DNA of 64,000 nt from [Phialemoniopsis] sp. UDSM-2020 (lineage: Eukaryota > Ascomycota > Sordariomycetes > Thyridiales > Thyridiaceae), in contig JAEILZ010000009.1 in the NCBI GenBank assembly GCA_018873225.1, positions 1,355,501-1,419,500 of the forward strand. Direction: 5' to 3'. The notes beneath the pieces were generated by a model that worked only from the letters and a program-made list of their open reading frames with translations, had not been told where the DNA came from and did not search any database. Below are positions 35,093 through 50,122 of this stretch, one piece after another. Each line of letters starts with the position of its first letter. The stretch's first letter is position 1. A program made the position numbers and the translations under genes.

Positions 35093-37195
35093 TCTCGATA
35101 CGATCTCGACAGTTGCCACAGACTTCTTCTTTTTTCAGCCGTCTTTCCCACGTATACGCACGCCAACACTTGTATTGGCGAAGAGTATTCAGCATTGTCT
35201 GGCGTTTCGGGCTTATTTTTTTGTTGCCTGAGTTGTGGCGGTGTTTTGAGCTGTTGAACTTTGCTGAGCACAACGGCTGCTCCCGTTATACCTCACTGCT
35301 TGCTTTGTTCTTTTTGGCGATTTCCTTTGTTTCATTAAGCGTCGGGTGAAGTGGAGGGTGAGCACACGATCTCAGCCTGCTCTCTTTCCAATGGATATCA
35401 ACAATGGGACGCCCTTGGTATTACCTGGGCTTGCACGCCTCAGAGGGTCACTGCTGTGGCCGATGTCAAGATTCTACGGTCGTCGGGTCAAACAATTGGT
35501 CGGAACCTGGTGATTTGTTTGGTATTTGGGGGCAATGAGGACTACGACGAGGTCGATGAGACGGGCGCTGGTGTCCTATACAGATGGGACTATGATATAT
35601 GCTCGGCTGCAGAAAGGGGGCTCAAGAGAACATCATAGCATCGTGTGCCCTTGTTAATAGACAGGGAGCTCTCCAAAGTTGTCAAGTAGACGCTCAAGCA
35701 ACTACGCACTTGGCGGGTTGGAACTATTGAGGAATGGCACTCACAGGACATCCTCGAGCCCATGCGAGCAAGATGCATTATCGTTTACACTACAGAATCA
35801 ACACAGTGGATCCAGATTGGCAGTGTCAAAATACATGCGGAGGTGTCAAAGTCGACTAGGAACGAACGAGTGAAGTGTGTTGCGGCATTTCTACCGACGT
35901 GGATGGCGGGGCAGCTCGCGATGCATTTGGGAGGGGGAATCCTGCCGCTGCAAGAGTTGAAGCTAATGATGTACAATTACGTCCCAACCGCCTCATCCTG
36001 TGGTGTCTGTGCGGTGAGCTGCGAGTTGTGTATGTCTTCTCCACAAGCCGCGAACATGTGTGCAGCTTCAAGCACAAACGACGTCAGGCTTTTAGGCGCC
36101 GCACTGGCTCCGGAAGCGGTTTCGCTGCGGCGGGGCCATGGATGGGGTCGATCCAGAAGGCAGTGTGGGCTTGGCCTGGACCAGGGCACTAAAACAACAT
36201 GATGGCTTCGCCTAGACCTAGCATGGTGGGGAGCTTCAGCTTCGAGTGGTCTGCTTTCAGCCAGCTCCATGATAGCTTCACGGAATCCTCCTTTCATGAA
36301 GCAGATACTTTAGGGACCATACTGACGGGAGCCGGCTGCCATAAGTGCTACAACCCCCACTGTGTGTGATGGCCAATTGGCAATACATCTACAACTGAAT
36401 CATCGGCTCGAGGATTGAGCCTCCTCACCCACCCTCCTCGAGGCTCCTCCTCATCCTTGATTTCTTCCCGATGCAAGACTGCAGAAAATGCACAAACCAA
36501 TATGCACCGCTGCCCGGCATTCCAATCAACGAAGAAAGCGACGGGTGGAACAGGTAACCCATGTCTTACTTTGTGCAGGGTAGGCCTGCACGAAGCAGCA
36601 GAACCAGCTTCGCTATCCATCATCCCTCATCCTCTTGCCATGACAGACAGAGAGAGACCAGACCAGACATTCCCCGCACTCTCCAACCCACTTGCGATCC
36701 TCCCGTCGTCATCAGTTTCCCTCATCCTGCAGTAGTCGGCTCTGAATTAAGTCAACAACGCCTACTAGCCCTTCGAACAGTGAATACATATTGCCTTTCA
36801 CATTCGGCAATTTCATATACTCTGTACACACAACATTGGCCTGGCGTCTCCATCCTTGGTGGTGTTGGTAGGCCTCTATTTGCTCTACTTCTAAAGTACG
36901 TACAGGCCTAACCTGGTTCTAGTCAATAGGAGTGCCTTTGGCTCAACCGCCAGTATCTTATAGTAATACCAATCCGTAGCACTTTCGTCCCTCTTTCACG
37001 CATTGCCGTTCTGCCCATGTTCACACCTGACCAGTATCTTGCATACGTGAGGACGCATAGACGAGGACACCACTTTCGACATCAAGTAGGAGACTCTCAA
37101 GGTCACAGGAAGAGCTGCGTGGTGCCGAGTGGTGTGGTCTCAGTTTTTGCTGGGATTCCTTGGGTTGGTTCATCAACCGTTATGTACTTGCATAG

Positions 37196-37216
37196 CAGGC
37201 CACAGGCCACAGGCCA
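37196..37216. repeat. CAGGCCA tandem triplet
   Basis: Three head-to-tail copies of a 7-base unit upstream of the glycogen phosphorylase gene. Confidence 0.8.
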
Positions 37217-37378
37217 CCACTGCAGGCCCCACCCTGTTGCCATCCAGGCTTATCTAGACACCATAAACGTTGGCTCGTGTTGCTCCAGCTTGCGGCCAAA
37301 GCTCCACCACCTCCAAGCGCTAAGTTACTCGCTACTTACACATGTGGACTGCCCCTCCTCTCTACTCCAAGTCCAAGG

Positions 37379-37386
37379 TATATAAT
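37379..37386 (+). promoter_or_regulatory. TATA-like element of glycogen phosphorylase
   Basis: TATATAAT lies 133 bases before the ATG, with a CT-rich stretch following, a layout usual for stress-inducible fungal genes. Confidence 0.4.
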
Positions 37387-37518
37387 CATGATTCTCCCTC
37401 GCGCTGCGCCTACACCGTCTCCTTCACTTTGCTCCTCAGCTGATTCTGCGACAGCTCGGAGACCCTAGTATTTTTTTTGTCTAGTATCCCCAAGCCCTAA
37501 CAGCATCAATCCTTCACA

Positions 37519-40500
37519 ATGGCCACCGAGAGATTGCCAACGAGGGAACGCCGCCCGTCCACCGGAGCTCCCATTGTGGAGATCCAGGGAGCTGTCGGCC
37601 CTGCCGGCATCACTCGCCCCAAGCACAAGCGCACCTTTACCGGCTTTGGTGCTGGTGAGATCAAGAGCGTCGAGGGTGAGTCTTGTTTGCAATTGCCTTC
37701 GCATTTCACTTTTCAGAGGGAATGCGTACTCGTCATGCACCCGTGTCCTCTCGGGGGGCCGGCCGAGTCTTTCAAAGTACCTGATCCAAGAGCATCCTAC
37801 ATGCGGGACCCTCCAAAACCCCACCAGAGCTCACAGCTAATAGCGGCGATCGACTTACAGCTTCCATCCCCGAGCCCCAGCGCGACGCCTGGACCAAGCA
37901 CCAGGTCAATGGGTTCAAGAGTAAGGACGAGTTCGAGAATGAAGTGGTTCGCCATGTCGAAACGACGCTGGCCCGAAGCATGTTCAACTGCGACGAGTCT
38001 GCTGCCTATTCAGCAGCCAGTCTCGCTTTCCGCGACCGTCTCGTCCTCGAATGGAACAGAACCCAGCAGCGCCAGACGTTTGCTGATAGCAAGCGGGTGT
38101 ACTACCTCAGTTTGGAATTCCTGATGGGCAGGGCTCTCGACAATGCCATGTTGAATATCGGTCTCAAGGATGTCGCTCAAGGTTGGTCCTAACAGTGCCA
38201 ACATGGCCCATCCTTTCAAAAGTCCCCTCGACCTCGCGGGAGCAAGACTGACTGTCATTCGCAGCCGGTCTGTCTGATCTCGGCTTCCGTGTTGAAGACA
38301 TCATCGAGCAGGAACACGATGCTGCCCTCGGAAACGGAGGTCTCGGTAGACTTGCAGCCTGTTTTTTGGACAGTCTTGCGTCCCTGAACTATCCCGCCTG
38401 GGGTTACGGCCTGCGATATCGGTACGGTATCTTCAAGCAGGAGATTATCGACGGCTATCAGGTCGAAGTCCCCGACTACTGGCTCGACTTCAACCCCTGG
38501 GAGTTCCCCCGTCACGACGTGACCGTTGATGTACGTGCTCAAGAGCCACATCCTGCCTCTGATCATCTCGACTGACTTATAGTCCCGCACAGATCCAATT
38601 CTACGGCAATGTACGTAAGTCTCAGGATGACAACGGCAAGACGACCGCGCATTGGGAGGGAGGTGAGACGGTCAAGGCCGTTGCTTACGACGTCCCCATT
38701 CCCGGCTATGCCACTCCTTCTACCAACAACCTCCGTCTGTGGTCCAGCAAGGCGGCCAGTGGCGAGTTCGACTTCCAAAAGTTCAACAGCGGACAGTACG
38801 AGAGCTCAGTCGCCGATCAGCAGAGAGCGGAGACCATCAGCGCTGTCCTGTACCCGAACGATAACCTCGAGAGGGGCAAGGAGCTCCGTCTGAAGCAGCA
38901 ATACTTCTGGGTTGCTGCCTCGCTCTACGATATCGTTCGCCGCTTCAAGAAGTCAAAGCGGTCATGGAGGGAGTTCCCCGACCAGGTGGCCATTCAGCTG
39001 AACGACACTCACCCCACTCTCGCCATTGTTGAGCTCCAGCGCATCTTGTGCGATCTCGAGGGACTTGACTGGGACGAAGCTTGGAATATTGTTCAGCAGA
39101 CCTTCGGCTACACCAATCACACCGTCCTTCCTGAGGCTCTTGAGAAGTGGCCTGTTGGCTTGATGCAGCACCTCCTGCCCCGCCACCTTCAGATTATCTA
39201 CGACATCAACCTCTTCTTCCTGCAAAAGGTTGAGAGGGCCTTCCCCAACGATCGCGACATCCTTAGGAGGGTGTCCATCATCGAGGAGTCGCAGACTAAG
39301 ATGGTCCGCATGGCATTCTTGGCCATAGTAGGCTCCCACAAGGTCAACGGTGTCGCGGAGCTCCACTCGGACCTGATCAAGACCACCATCTTCAAGGACT
39401 TTGTCGAGATCTTTGGTCCTGACAAGTTCACCAACGTGACCAACGGCATCACACCTCGCCGTTGGCTCCACCAGGCCAACCCTCGTCTGTCAGAGTTGAT
39501 CTCCTCTAAGACCGGCAGCTTTGAGTTCCTCAAGGACCTCACTCTCCTCAACAAGATTGAGCTCTGCATCAACGACAAGGACTTCCGCAAGGAGTGGGCC
39601 GAGATCAAGTATGCAAACAAGGTTCGCCTCGCCAAGTACATCAAGAGCACGACGGGTGTTGTAGTCAACCCATCGTCGCTATTCGATGTGCAGGTGAAGC
39701 GTATCCACGAGTACAAGCGCCAGCAGATGAACATATTCGGCGTCATCCACCGATACCTTACGCTGAAGGCCCTTTCGCCCGAGGAGCGCAAGAAGCAGCT
39801 ACCTCGTGTGTCCATCTTTGGTGGCAAGGCCGCCCCTGGCTATTGGATGGCCAAGCAGATCATTCACTTGATCAACAACGTCGGTTCGGTTGTCAACAAT
39901 GATCCCGACATCGGCGACCTGCTCAAGGTCATCTTCTTGGAAGACTACAATGTCAGCAAGGCCGAGATGATCATTCCGGCCTCGGACATCAGCGAGCATA
40001 TTTCGACTGCAGGCACAGAGTAAGCTATGAGCTATCAGGCATGTGTTTCTTGAAGACAAACGCTAACATCGTCACAGGGCTTCTGGAACCAGCAACATGA
40101 AGTTCGTGCTGAACGGCGGTCTCATCATCGGTACTTGCGACGGTGCCAATGTAAGTCAGACTTCACATCCTTACTATATACAATCTTGCTAACAAGCCCA
40201 CAGATTGAGATCACTCGTGAAATCGGCGAGAACAACATCTTCCTCTTCGGTAACCTTGCCGAAGACGTAGAGGATCTCCGACACAACCACACCTATGGCT
40301 CGCACTCGGTCGACCCTGATCTGGCCAAGGTGTTTGAGGCCATTGAGAAGGGCACGTTCGGCGAGCAACACGACTTTGCGGGTATGATCTCGGCTGTGCG
40401 CGACCACGGTGACTACTACCTAGTCTCGGATGACTTCCACAGCTACATTGAGACACATGCGCTGGTCGACGAGTCTTACCGTAACCAGGATGAGTGGATC

Positions 40501-40638
40501 ACCAAGTGCATCACGAGCGTGGCTCGCATGGGATTCTTCAGCAGTGACCGCTGTATTAACGAGTATGCAGAGGGAATCTGGAACATCGAGCCACTACCTG
40601 TTGAGACCAAGGACGGCCTTGATAAGAGCGAGTTGTAG
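37519..40638 (+). CDS. gph1: Glycogen phosphorylase
   Basis: A cytosolic PLP enzyme that releases glucose-1-phosphate from glycogen. Six exons (introns 37676-37860, 38182-38264, 38531-38592, 40020-40077, 40151-40203) give 892 residues. Family blocks: [93 protein letters not shown] and the PLP site [15 protein letters not shown] with the Schiff-base Lys at about 732. The N-terminal 70 residues ([22 protein letters not shown]) carry basic RRxS-like sites, as in fungal phosphorylases controlled by cAMP-dependent kinase; that is an inference. It lies between the G-alpha and HOG1 genes, both from pathways that influence glycogen use in fungi. Length and motifs make the call secure. Confidence 0.96.
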
Positions 40639-43600
40639 GTTGCTGGCGATGCTTAAATTCCCATCATGGCAAGACTTGGTTTCTTTTTGTTCGTCTTACT
40701 TAGAGTACTCATCCGAGGATGATGACAGAGGACTACAATTCCCTCTGCTCTTGATTAGGTTATGAGCACTTTCCTACAAATGTCTGCTTCGAAAGGCATC
40801 GACAACACACGTATATAGATTACGAGTAGCCTTTTCTTCAGTCTGCGTAATGATATTTCTTCCTTTTCGTGCTATGGATCTTAAGTCTATTCGTGAGCCA
40901 GTCTAGCCGCGGTTGGCTTTGTGCTTGCTATCTACCCAGGCCGGTTATCGTGACCGGAACCCGCTCTACCCCGAATATCAAAACGCGGGGTCGGGTACAT
41001 CAGGCGGGAATGACATCAGCGAAGCCGTATTTCCCAAAGCAGAAGATGTATACCTATCATTTGGTGGACTCTACGAAGCAGGTTGTTCGTGAAAGAAGCG
41101 GTCAAGATAGCTGTGCCGGGGCCGGCCGGAAGACAAAGCCGTGAAGCGGTCTAGAACGCTGACAGCGGCACCAGCGGTGGGGTTTTGTGTTCTGTCTTGT
41201 TGCATTACCTGCAGGTTGTCACGATGCTTCGAGGGGGGGCAAGCGGCGTGGAAAGGTCAACGGAAGCAATGGGGGTAGGCGTCAGTGATGTCATGCTGCA
41301 GCATGGTTTGAGCAGGCGGTTTGAGCCCTCAAAACGGCAAGGCAGCCTTGGAAGGGTCTGTGAGCCATACCTAGATATTGACGTGTTGTTGAACAAGGAG
41401 GGGTTTTTACAATGAAAGACCAAGGTGTTGTGCATGCCATTATTTTAAGGTTGGGGTGCCTGTCAATCACTTTGTCTATTTTTGCTCTGGGCGACGGGAA
41501 TGGGACCCTGAGCAGCACTCTGAATACTCCGTTGGTATGGTCCCAGAGTAAGGGTAGTAGTAGCTTTAACGAGCGACGATCAAAGGGACGGGATGGGTGG
41601 AGGGGACCGAGCCGCGACGCGAGGGAAAAGCCATGGCCGATCGATCGTTAAGATGGCTTTTGTCTTATTTTGGAAAACCCGTGGCCTGTTGACATGGGGA
41701 TCATTGAGCGCTTCCAGGCGGCACGGATTTCGTTCTGGACTGATAGTCTGCCGATTACTGTCGGAGACATCGATCTCGATCTTTATAGATCTGTAGATAA
41801 TCTAGAGCGCCGGAGCCGACAATCATACTGGAGTTGGCAAGGTCGGCTTCCTTCACGCACGGGAATAGCAAAACAGATCAATGCGCATTTTGGTGTCTAT
41901 CAAATATCAGAGAGGTGTTGCAGTGCCTGAATATCACTTGATCTTGGGAGACGTTAACAAGAGTTACGAGCCACTAGCCATGTTCATTAGTGCCGCGATA
42001 TGTTCTTTCAGGTAATCCCACGGCACTGAACGAGCCGCCCGGGTATCAAAGCATGTGGCTTGGTATGCGGTGAAGAACGAATCAATTAGAATGCTCGACA
42101 GCGTGACCAAACGAAGGATCGCGTGATCGGGAACGCGGAGGGGGATGGTCAAAGCAGGACACCAGGAGTACGAGTCTGGCCCTTTTTCTTGGTTGCATCG
42201 GGACTCTATCGACAGCAGAATGCACTGGGAATCGTCGATGACGCACCAGTTCGGCGATGTGTGAGAAGAGTGGGGAGACCTGGCAATTTCTTTTTTGCTT
42301 TGCGCTGGCCGTTTTGTCGGAGGGGTCGATATCACTGACGTCATCTCTCTGTGGGCGAGAATCCCACGTTCCCAGGAGGTAATAAAGAAGTTGCCAACCT
42401 GAAAGCCATTAGCCAAAACGGACCGCCTTCTGAGAAAATCAAGATCTTAAGAAAGCCCTAACAAAGGGCCCGGCCAAATCGCCATAACGGAGCACCATCA
42501 AACCCTTACCTACTGGCTTGGTGACTACTAAGTACACTTATCACAAGGAAATGCTAGGTGCCGAAGCGGGGGCGTTGAAACGGGACAAGAGTTAGTTAGC
42601 GTTTTCGACGGCAGGCCTGGGCGCGCGGTGTGTCCCGCGACACGTATGTTCAGGCGCTTGTTGGCTACTCAGCTACCTGCTGTAGTGCCGCAGAGCAGCG
42701 GACAAAAGCTCCGGACCACCAGACCAACTCGGCCACGGTGGCCGCTCATAGGTGGGCGAGGTGCATGGGCTCCAGTCGCATACTCGTAGGGCCGCATCAA
42801 ACGGTGAGTGGACGACGAGGCTGCAAGAGTCGTGCAGGGTCCCCAAGACCGTCCCCTGGCTGGCATGTAAGATCCGGGATCTTCTGTAAGAAGGGGGAGA
42901 GGGGGTGGTGAAACAGCCGGGAGACAAAAGAGGCAGAGATGCAGCACCAGACTGAGTCTGGTAGAAGCAGGCGCCGGAACGTGGAAGAACTGCATCCCTC
43001 CCCCTACCGACAAGGACATTAGCAACGACCACCTGGTATATTACTTCTCACGCAAATGGTAAGAATATGGTAGATACGGGACCAACAAGTGGCTGATGGT
43101 AGGTACTAATATGGAGAGGCGCACCGAGACCAGAGGCTCGATTCAAAAGGAACAGGCCTGTCTCGCCTGTCATCCGTTTCGCCCTGGACTAGAATACTCC
43201 GCAGCTTGATTAAGGCCCGGGTACCTCACCGTAACGATCACGGGCCCCATCTCAGTGTTATCTGCCCAGGTACCCCTCCCAATAAGACCACCCTCGGCAC
43301 CATCAACCACATCAAGCCACACCTACCCTACCTGTCCAAGTACCTACATCTCCGTTTCTACGGGAAAACTGAATGTGCACCCCGCTGCCCAAGCTTGTCT
43401 TGTCTGCCCAGCTTTTGCTCGACTTCCAGGAACAGGGACAGGAACAGGAAGTCCATATTTCTGTAGAGGGACCCAGTATCCTGGCGCCATCGGCTTCTCT
43501 CTCTTCCCTTTGGAAACCCCATTACGTCGTTTACCCATCATTCCTACTTTATCTTGCATCTTTCTCCCTTCTCGACAATCTGGAGAATCCCATCTTGGCT

Positions 43601-44567
43601 ACCTGTCGAATTTCCCACTCGCGTCTGTTACTCGTGTTGCAGTGGTTGCTCCAACTTTAGCGGTACAACCATCCTTAACAGCTGCCAGCAAACGGCATAG
43701 ACTCCGGGCCAAAGTCACCACGCGGGCCTGTCAGAGAAGAGCAAAGTGGGGTATCCCATCGAGATCCTCGTTCCTGCGCTCTCCCTCACCTCTGCCATCC
43801 TCCTCCGAGGCAAACCCAAAAATCCCTGAGTGTTCTAGAACCGCTCCTCGCTCTACAGCCTGCTCGTGTTGCAAGTCGATAGTTCTCCTCTACTCTCGCC
43901 GAGAACCATTGTCAAGCCACTCCAAGAGTTACCCCTCAAAAAGCAGCAGAGATCGACTCGTTGAGAACACGCACGCAAGCCACTCGTCCACTTGTTCGAG
44001 GCGCCATTTCCACTGGCCCTACAATTGCCAATCATCAAGGCATTCATAACCTGATTTTCGCATTGCCCGTCATCGATCGGACGCCAGCGGTAAGCGCCGT
44101 CCTATTACCCACCCTCTGTTGCCCTCGAGAATGGTTTTGCGCATTCTTGTTCACCTCCACCAAACAACATCAACGCGCGCCACCATCCTCACGGTCTTTG
44201 CCGTTCACACAGGCTAATCCATACCGCCTTGTCCAGACTCGTGCGATACAGCTCACTCGAGCTATTCGAACACAACGTGCTATCTAGAGCCGCCGCAGCA
44301 TCACTCGTTCTTGCTGTCTCCGACACGACAACTCACTGGCCCAAGCGATCAAGCCTGTGTAGTTTAGCCCCTCGATTTGCTTCTCCTCGAGAACCACCTT
44401 GGCTGTTGGTCTGAAGTTTCTCATTCGAGGAAGATATTCTTGACCGCCTTCTACGAAGCCCCTTCAGCTGTTTCCAGCAACATTTGCGATTAGCCAGGGA
44501 CTCTTGGTCTCTTTGCCTGTTCATAACCTCTTTCGTGTAACGGTAATCCGTATTCAAATCCACCAAG
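40639..44567. other. Intergenic, 3.9 kb, including probable long leader of HOG1
   Basis: No supported gene. From 43376 to 44567 there is only one ATG (44131), and it lies inside a putative leader intron. The translated C-rich strand shows a 264-codon frame (43255-44049) with no domain and no ATG start. The left part (40640-42900) has only short frames. Confidence 0.5.
44090..44212 (+). other. Putative 5'-leader intron of HOG1
   Basis: GTAAGC at 44090 and TTCACACAG ending at 44212 bound a 123-base stretch in the pyrimidine-rich leader. It contains the only ATG (44131) between 43376 and the start codon, so splicing would clear the leader of upstream starts. There is no transcript evidence here. 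Confidence 0.4.
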
Positions 44568-46107
<1,540 letters not shown>

Positions 46108-47425
46108 GCGCCACGCCGGCAGCTTGCAGCGCAGACCGTTCCACGATACCACGAGCCTACGTCACATGTTCTCGCAAGACTACCCACCTTTCTTCGATTC
46201 ATATTCCCTTGAGATCGGTTATGATGCATGTACATAACTTGCCCGCCCAGTGTTCTGAATAGGGTTGACTTTGAAGAAAAGACTCGAGATTGGGGAGCCA
46301 TTTTGCTGCATGGTAGAGCGTTTGGCGATCGGTAGACCGAGCTGGGGATTTGGTTATAGTATAGCGGAAGAAGATAATGAATGGGCCGGGTACAGGAAGG
46401 ACAGCGAGGTGTGGCAGTTGTGCGAGGTGGCTTCGCAAGAAAGATTTCCTCTGGCAACAATGAAAGCGGCGTTCAGTATACAGACGGCAAGCTTTGGTCG
46501 GGTTTTGACGTGGGGAAAATATGAAGCTTTTGTTCTCATCACTGAGGAGTTGGGGGCGCAGCGAAATCAGTCTTTTTAGAAAATCAATAGATCAGGGGCA
46601 AAGCTCTCCATCACCATTTGTGACTGGCTGCACTGCATTAGCATTGAAGTATGATCCTCGTCTCCAGGCCGGTCTTTGCCATTTTGCCGAGAGCTTGTCT
46701 GTCAAGAGGAGATGAGCCTCGACAACATTTTGTCAGGCTGTAGGAGACCCTTACTCGCTTTCGGAGGGCAGAGATAAAACTTGCTCGATTAACTAGGCTA
46801 CTTTGTTAGTTGACTGTAGCTCGAGCATGTTTTAAGACAGAATTATATACTATGACTTTGGGAGTACAAATAGTCTTGCTGTTCGTTGAGCCAAGTTCAA
46901 GCTTGCTGCAGACAGAAGATGAGGCTTCAAGCTCGTGAAATGAGATCTACCGGGTTCAGCTGGCTATTCCGGGGTCACCGTGATTCTCTATGCAAATCAA
47001 TTGGGATTCAATTGAATTGAGCCCCACCGCGTCTGCGCGTAACCCACTGAAAGTAGAGATCTTGGGCTAAGGGGAATTAGTGGTTTCAGCACTAGACAAC
47101 GCATCGCGCGCCCCGCTGCAATGGCATGGCGCAGTGGGCTGGTCTCTCGGGCTTGGCTTGGTTCAGCAATAAAAAAGATGGGCGGATGTAGCTGGCATCA
47201 CAACTTCACCATGACGGCATTCCAGACCCGGAGCTAGGTCTACTTCCCTCCTCCTACTACTACTACCACCACCAAGACAAAACCCCTGATTGATTCTTCA
47301 ATTCGCCGCATCCTTACGCGCGTTGTCTTGAGACCTCTTTCCATGGAATTGCCTTAGGGGAAGAAGTGAAGGGCCGCGACCGACTGGCCACGATTAGAAA
47401 GACCGAGACAATATAGCCCGTTCTT
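46108..47425. other. Intergenic between HOG1 and AVL9-like gene
   Basis: 1.3 kb without a supported gene. The part around 46740-46870 is AT-rich. CT-rich and (CTA)n-like leader sequence lies at about 47245-47275. Confidence 0.45.
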
Positions 47426-50122
47426 ATGTCAATCCGGACCGCGGACATGGCTACAACCACCGCCGCCGAAGGCGCGAACGGCACGGAGAAGGCTGCGTCT
47501 CCCGTAGATGGCAAGAGTATCCACGGCGGCTTCATACCGCTCGTTTGCGTCGTCGACTTCCACCATGCACGAGGTCCCGAAGTAGAAAGATGGTTTGGAG
47601 CACCGGAAGGGTCCGATCCCGCCGTAGACAACGACTGGTCTTTACTGCCCTTTATGGCACTGAGTGACGGTGCCCATGCGTGAGTGCCTTCTTTCTTTCG
47701 AAAGACTCAACTCGATGAGACCTAGTGGCAATGTACTGATATGTCTGTCTCCCCGAGTAGCTCGACGGAAGACTTCTCGTACTTTACCCTCCTCAAGCCC
47801 TACACCGAAAACAGCCCCGCGACCTCGCTCTTCGGCATCTCGTGCACGCGTCAGATGGACGCCGCGCAGCTGCTCAACCGGCCGCCCGAGGTGACGCGCT
47901 CGACGGTCCAGAAGGCCGTCGTGGTCATCGCCGACACGCCCCAGTTCTTCGGCATGCTGCGCGAGCGCCTGAGCGTCGTGACGAGCGCCTGGTTCGCCCA
48001 GCGCGAGTTCACCGACGTCGAGATCCTGCGGCGCTTCCAGGAGAGCCTCGCCGACGAGAAGGAGAGGGGCGTGCTCAACGAGGACGACGACAGGGACCAG
48101 TACCTCGGCATGAGCCTGCGGGAGCTGGTCCGCGAGTTCAAGTGGCAGACCCTGGTGCTGCTGAAGTGCTGCCTTTTGCAGCCCAAGGTAACAACAGCTC
48201 TGCGAGGCCATTATAGCTGTGGACGTATGCTGATCTGTCTGAGCAGATGCTCTTCTTTGGCTCCCGGTGTGAGCGGTTATGCATGATGCAGTTTTCCTTG
48301 ATATCCTTGATACCCGGCCTGCTGCGCAACCTTCAAGATTGCGCCGGCCCCGAGCTCAACGAGTATGCGAAGAAGTTGACTAGACCGACGAGTTTGCGGA
48401 CTAGTGACCGAAATTCGTTGCTCTCGTACATGGGCCTTCCTCTACAAATTTTCGCCCAGGTAAGCTTATACCTTGCAGGCAAAGACTGGTGTGAATCATA
48501 TGCTAAGTCAATATCAGGGAAGCTTGTTTGGGCCTTATACCCCTTTACAACAACTCGACATTCTCGCAGACTTTGGCACCAAGTCTTACATAGTGGGCAG
48601 CACGAACTCGCTGCTACTGCAACAGCGGGATCGATACAGTGATATTCTCATCAACCTAGACGACAACACTGTCAACATCTCCTCGCCATCCTTGAAGGCG
48701 GCTCTCCAGCTCTCTGTTCCCGACCGGCGATGGATCGACTTCATCACCCAGGAAGTTAATGACACCTGGGACGAAGCCAACCCCGGCCGGCCCAAGACGA
48801 TGGGCTACGTCGGCAGCGAGGAGTTCATCCGACTCCAGTTTGAAGAGTACCTGTTGTCCCTTATCTCATCCGTCAAATATCACACTTTCCTCGTCGCAAA
48901 CGGCCACAATCCCCGGATGGCTCTGCCGCACATTGACGGAGACCCTTCGCACGACTTTAGCCAGGAGTTCGTCGAATACTGGATGCGCACTGAGAACTAC
49001 CGCCTCTGGTCGGCGAACACGGACTCACATCTGTTTGATATCGTCGAGCCAAAGCATCCTTGCGCCGGAGGGCTCACCATCGACGATGTCCAGCGCCGTA
49101 TCGGTCAGCAGGTGCAGGAGCTGCATCTTGACGAACGTTTCGCCGTGGGCCGAGAGGCGCTCGGGCGTAACTTTGCCGCAGGGCGTGAAAAGGCCTCGAC
49201 CATATTCAACAAGCTATACGCCGACATGGAGGCCCTGCGCGAGTCACAGCGGCGAAAGGCAGAGGAGGCTCAGATGGAGAAGGAGAAACAAGCGGCGGCG
49301 TCCGCCCCTGTCACACAACACAACCACCACGAGCGCAACGGCTCTAACCTGGCTGCTGTGGATATCAGCAAGGCGCAGCAGACGGTCCAGTCCGTCGGAT
49401 CGCGGGCCGGCGCCTACATCGGGAGCTGGGCCAGCTGGGCCGGCGAGAAGCGCAAAGCCGCTGGCTGGGGCCGGCCGGCTTCCAACGCCTCCACCCCTAC
49501 GTCCGCCTCTGGGGGTGGCGGGTGGGGATTCGGCGGCGGTAGGAATAAGAGGTCGACCATGAGCAGCACCACAACGGACGGGGCATCGGACAAGGACTTT
49601 ATGCTGACGAGCCCGCGCATGTCGATCTCGAGCGGCATCAGCGACAGCGACCGGACTACCCGGTCGCTGGCGCAGGAGTCCTTTGGCGTCGACACGGCGG
49701 CCACGACGCCCCATACGGTACGGTCACTGTCCGCGGAGAGCGGGCCGATGGCGGCGACGAATATCGATGCTGCGCTGGCCGAGAAGCCGTTACCTGCCAT
49801 CGAGAAGCCGCTCCCCGCTGTTGAGAAGCCGCTTCCTACGCCTGAGAAGGCCCTCCCTACCCCCAAGGAAGAGGAAGAGGTGAAGGAGGAGGAAGTAAAG
49901 GAACAGGTCCCTGAGAAGCACAGTGACGCCGGGATGCCTAAGCAGGAGGAGGCCGAGACTGATATGGGAAAGGAGAATAAGCCTCCTACCCCTCCGACCG
50001 AAGACAAGGCGGAGACTGAGGTCAAGGAGGTCGAGCACGATGACCACGAGACCAAGCAAGAGGAGGCGGCAGGGGAAAGCACCCCGAAACCGGCTGGATC
50101 CAAAGTAATTCTTAGACCATGA
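47426..50122 (+). CDS. avl9: AVL9-family late secretory pathway protein (DENN-like)
   Basis: AVL9 proteins act in exocytic traffic from the Golgi and belong to the DENN-like group linked to Rab GTPases. Four exons (introns 47680-47760, 48188-48246, 48460-48517) give 832 residues from the ATG at 47426, or 825 from that at 47447 (MATTTAAEG), equally plausible. The N-terminal domain begins FIPLVCVVDFHHARGPEVE, followed by DWSLLPFMALSDGAHA, LFGISCTRQMDA, FGSRCERLCMMQFSLISLIP, FGPYTPLQQLDIL and SYIVGSTNSLLLQQ, all typical of the family. The tail beyond residue about 530 is low complexity and includes a W/G-rich part (SWASWAGEKRKAAGWG) and four tandem 7-residue EKPLP-like units, then Glu/Lys-rich sequence. 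It is convergent with NMA111. Confidence 0.9.
49781..49864 (+). repeat. Four 21-base tandem repeats inside AVL9 tail
   Basis: Four in-frame units of 21 bases, each starting GAGAAG, encode EKPLPAI, EKPLPAV, EKPLPTP and EKALPTP. Copy number is likely to vary between strains. Confidence 0.85.

Larger units (their letters stand above)
35093..37518. other. Intergenic, 2.4 kb, promoter of glycogen phosphorylase
   Basis: No supported gene. It includes three tandem CAGGCCA units (37196-37216), a CCCCT stress-type element near 37351 and a TATA-like TATATAAT at 37379-37386, about 135 bases before the start codon. Confidence 0.45.

Noticed and set aside
37388..37468. Upstream frame before glycogen phosphorylase
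   Set aside because: Its ATG lies directly after the TATA-like element (37379-37386), so it is probably upstream of the transcript start.
43255..44049. 264-codon frame in the HOG1 leader
   Set aside because: Begins with a non-ATG codon, Ser/Pro/Thr/Arg-rich as expected from C-rich leader DNA, no domain. Better read as leader.
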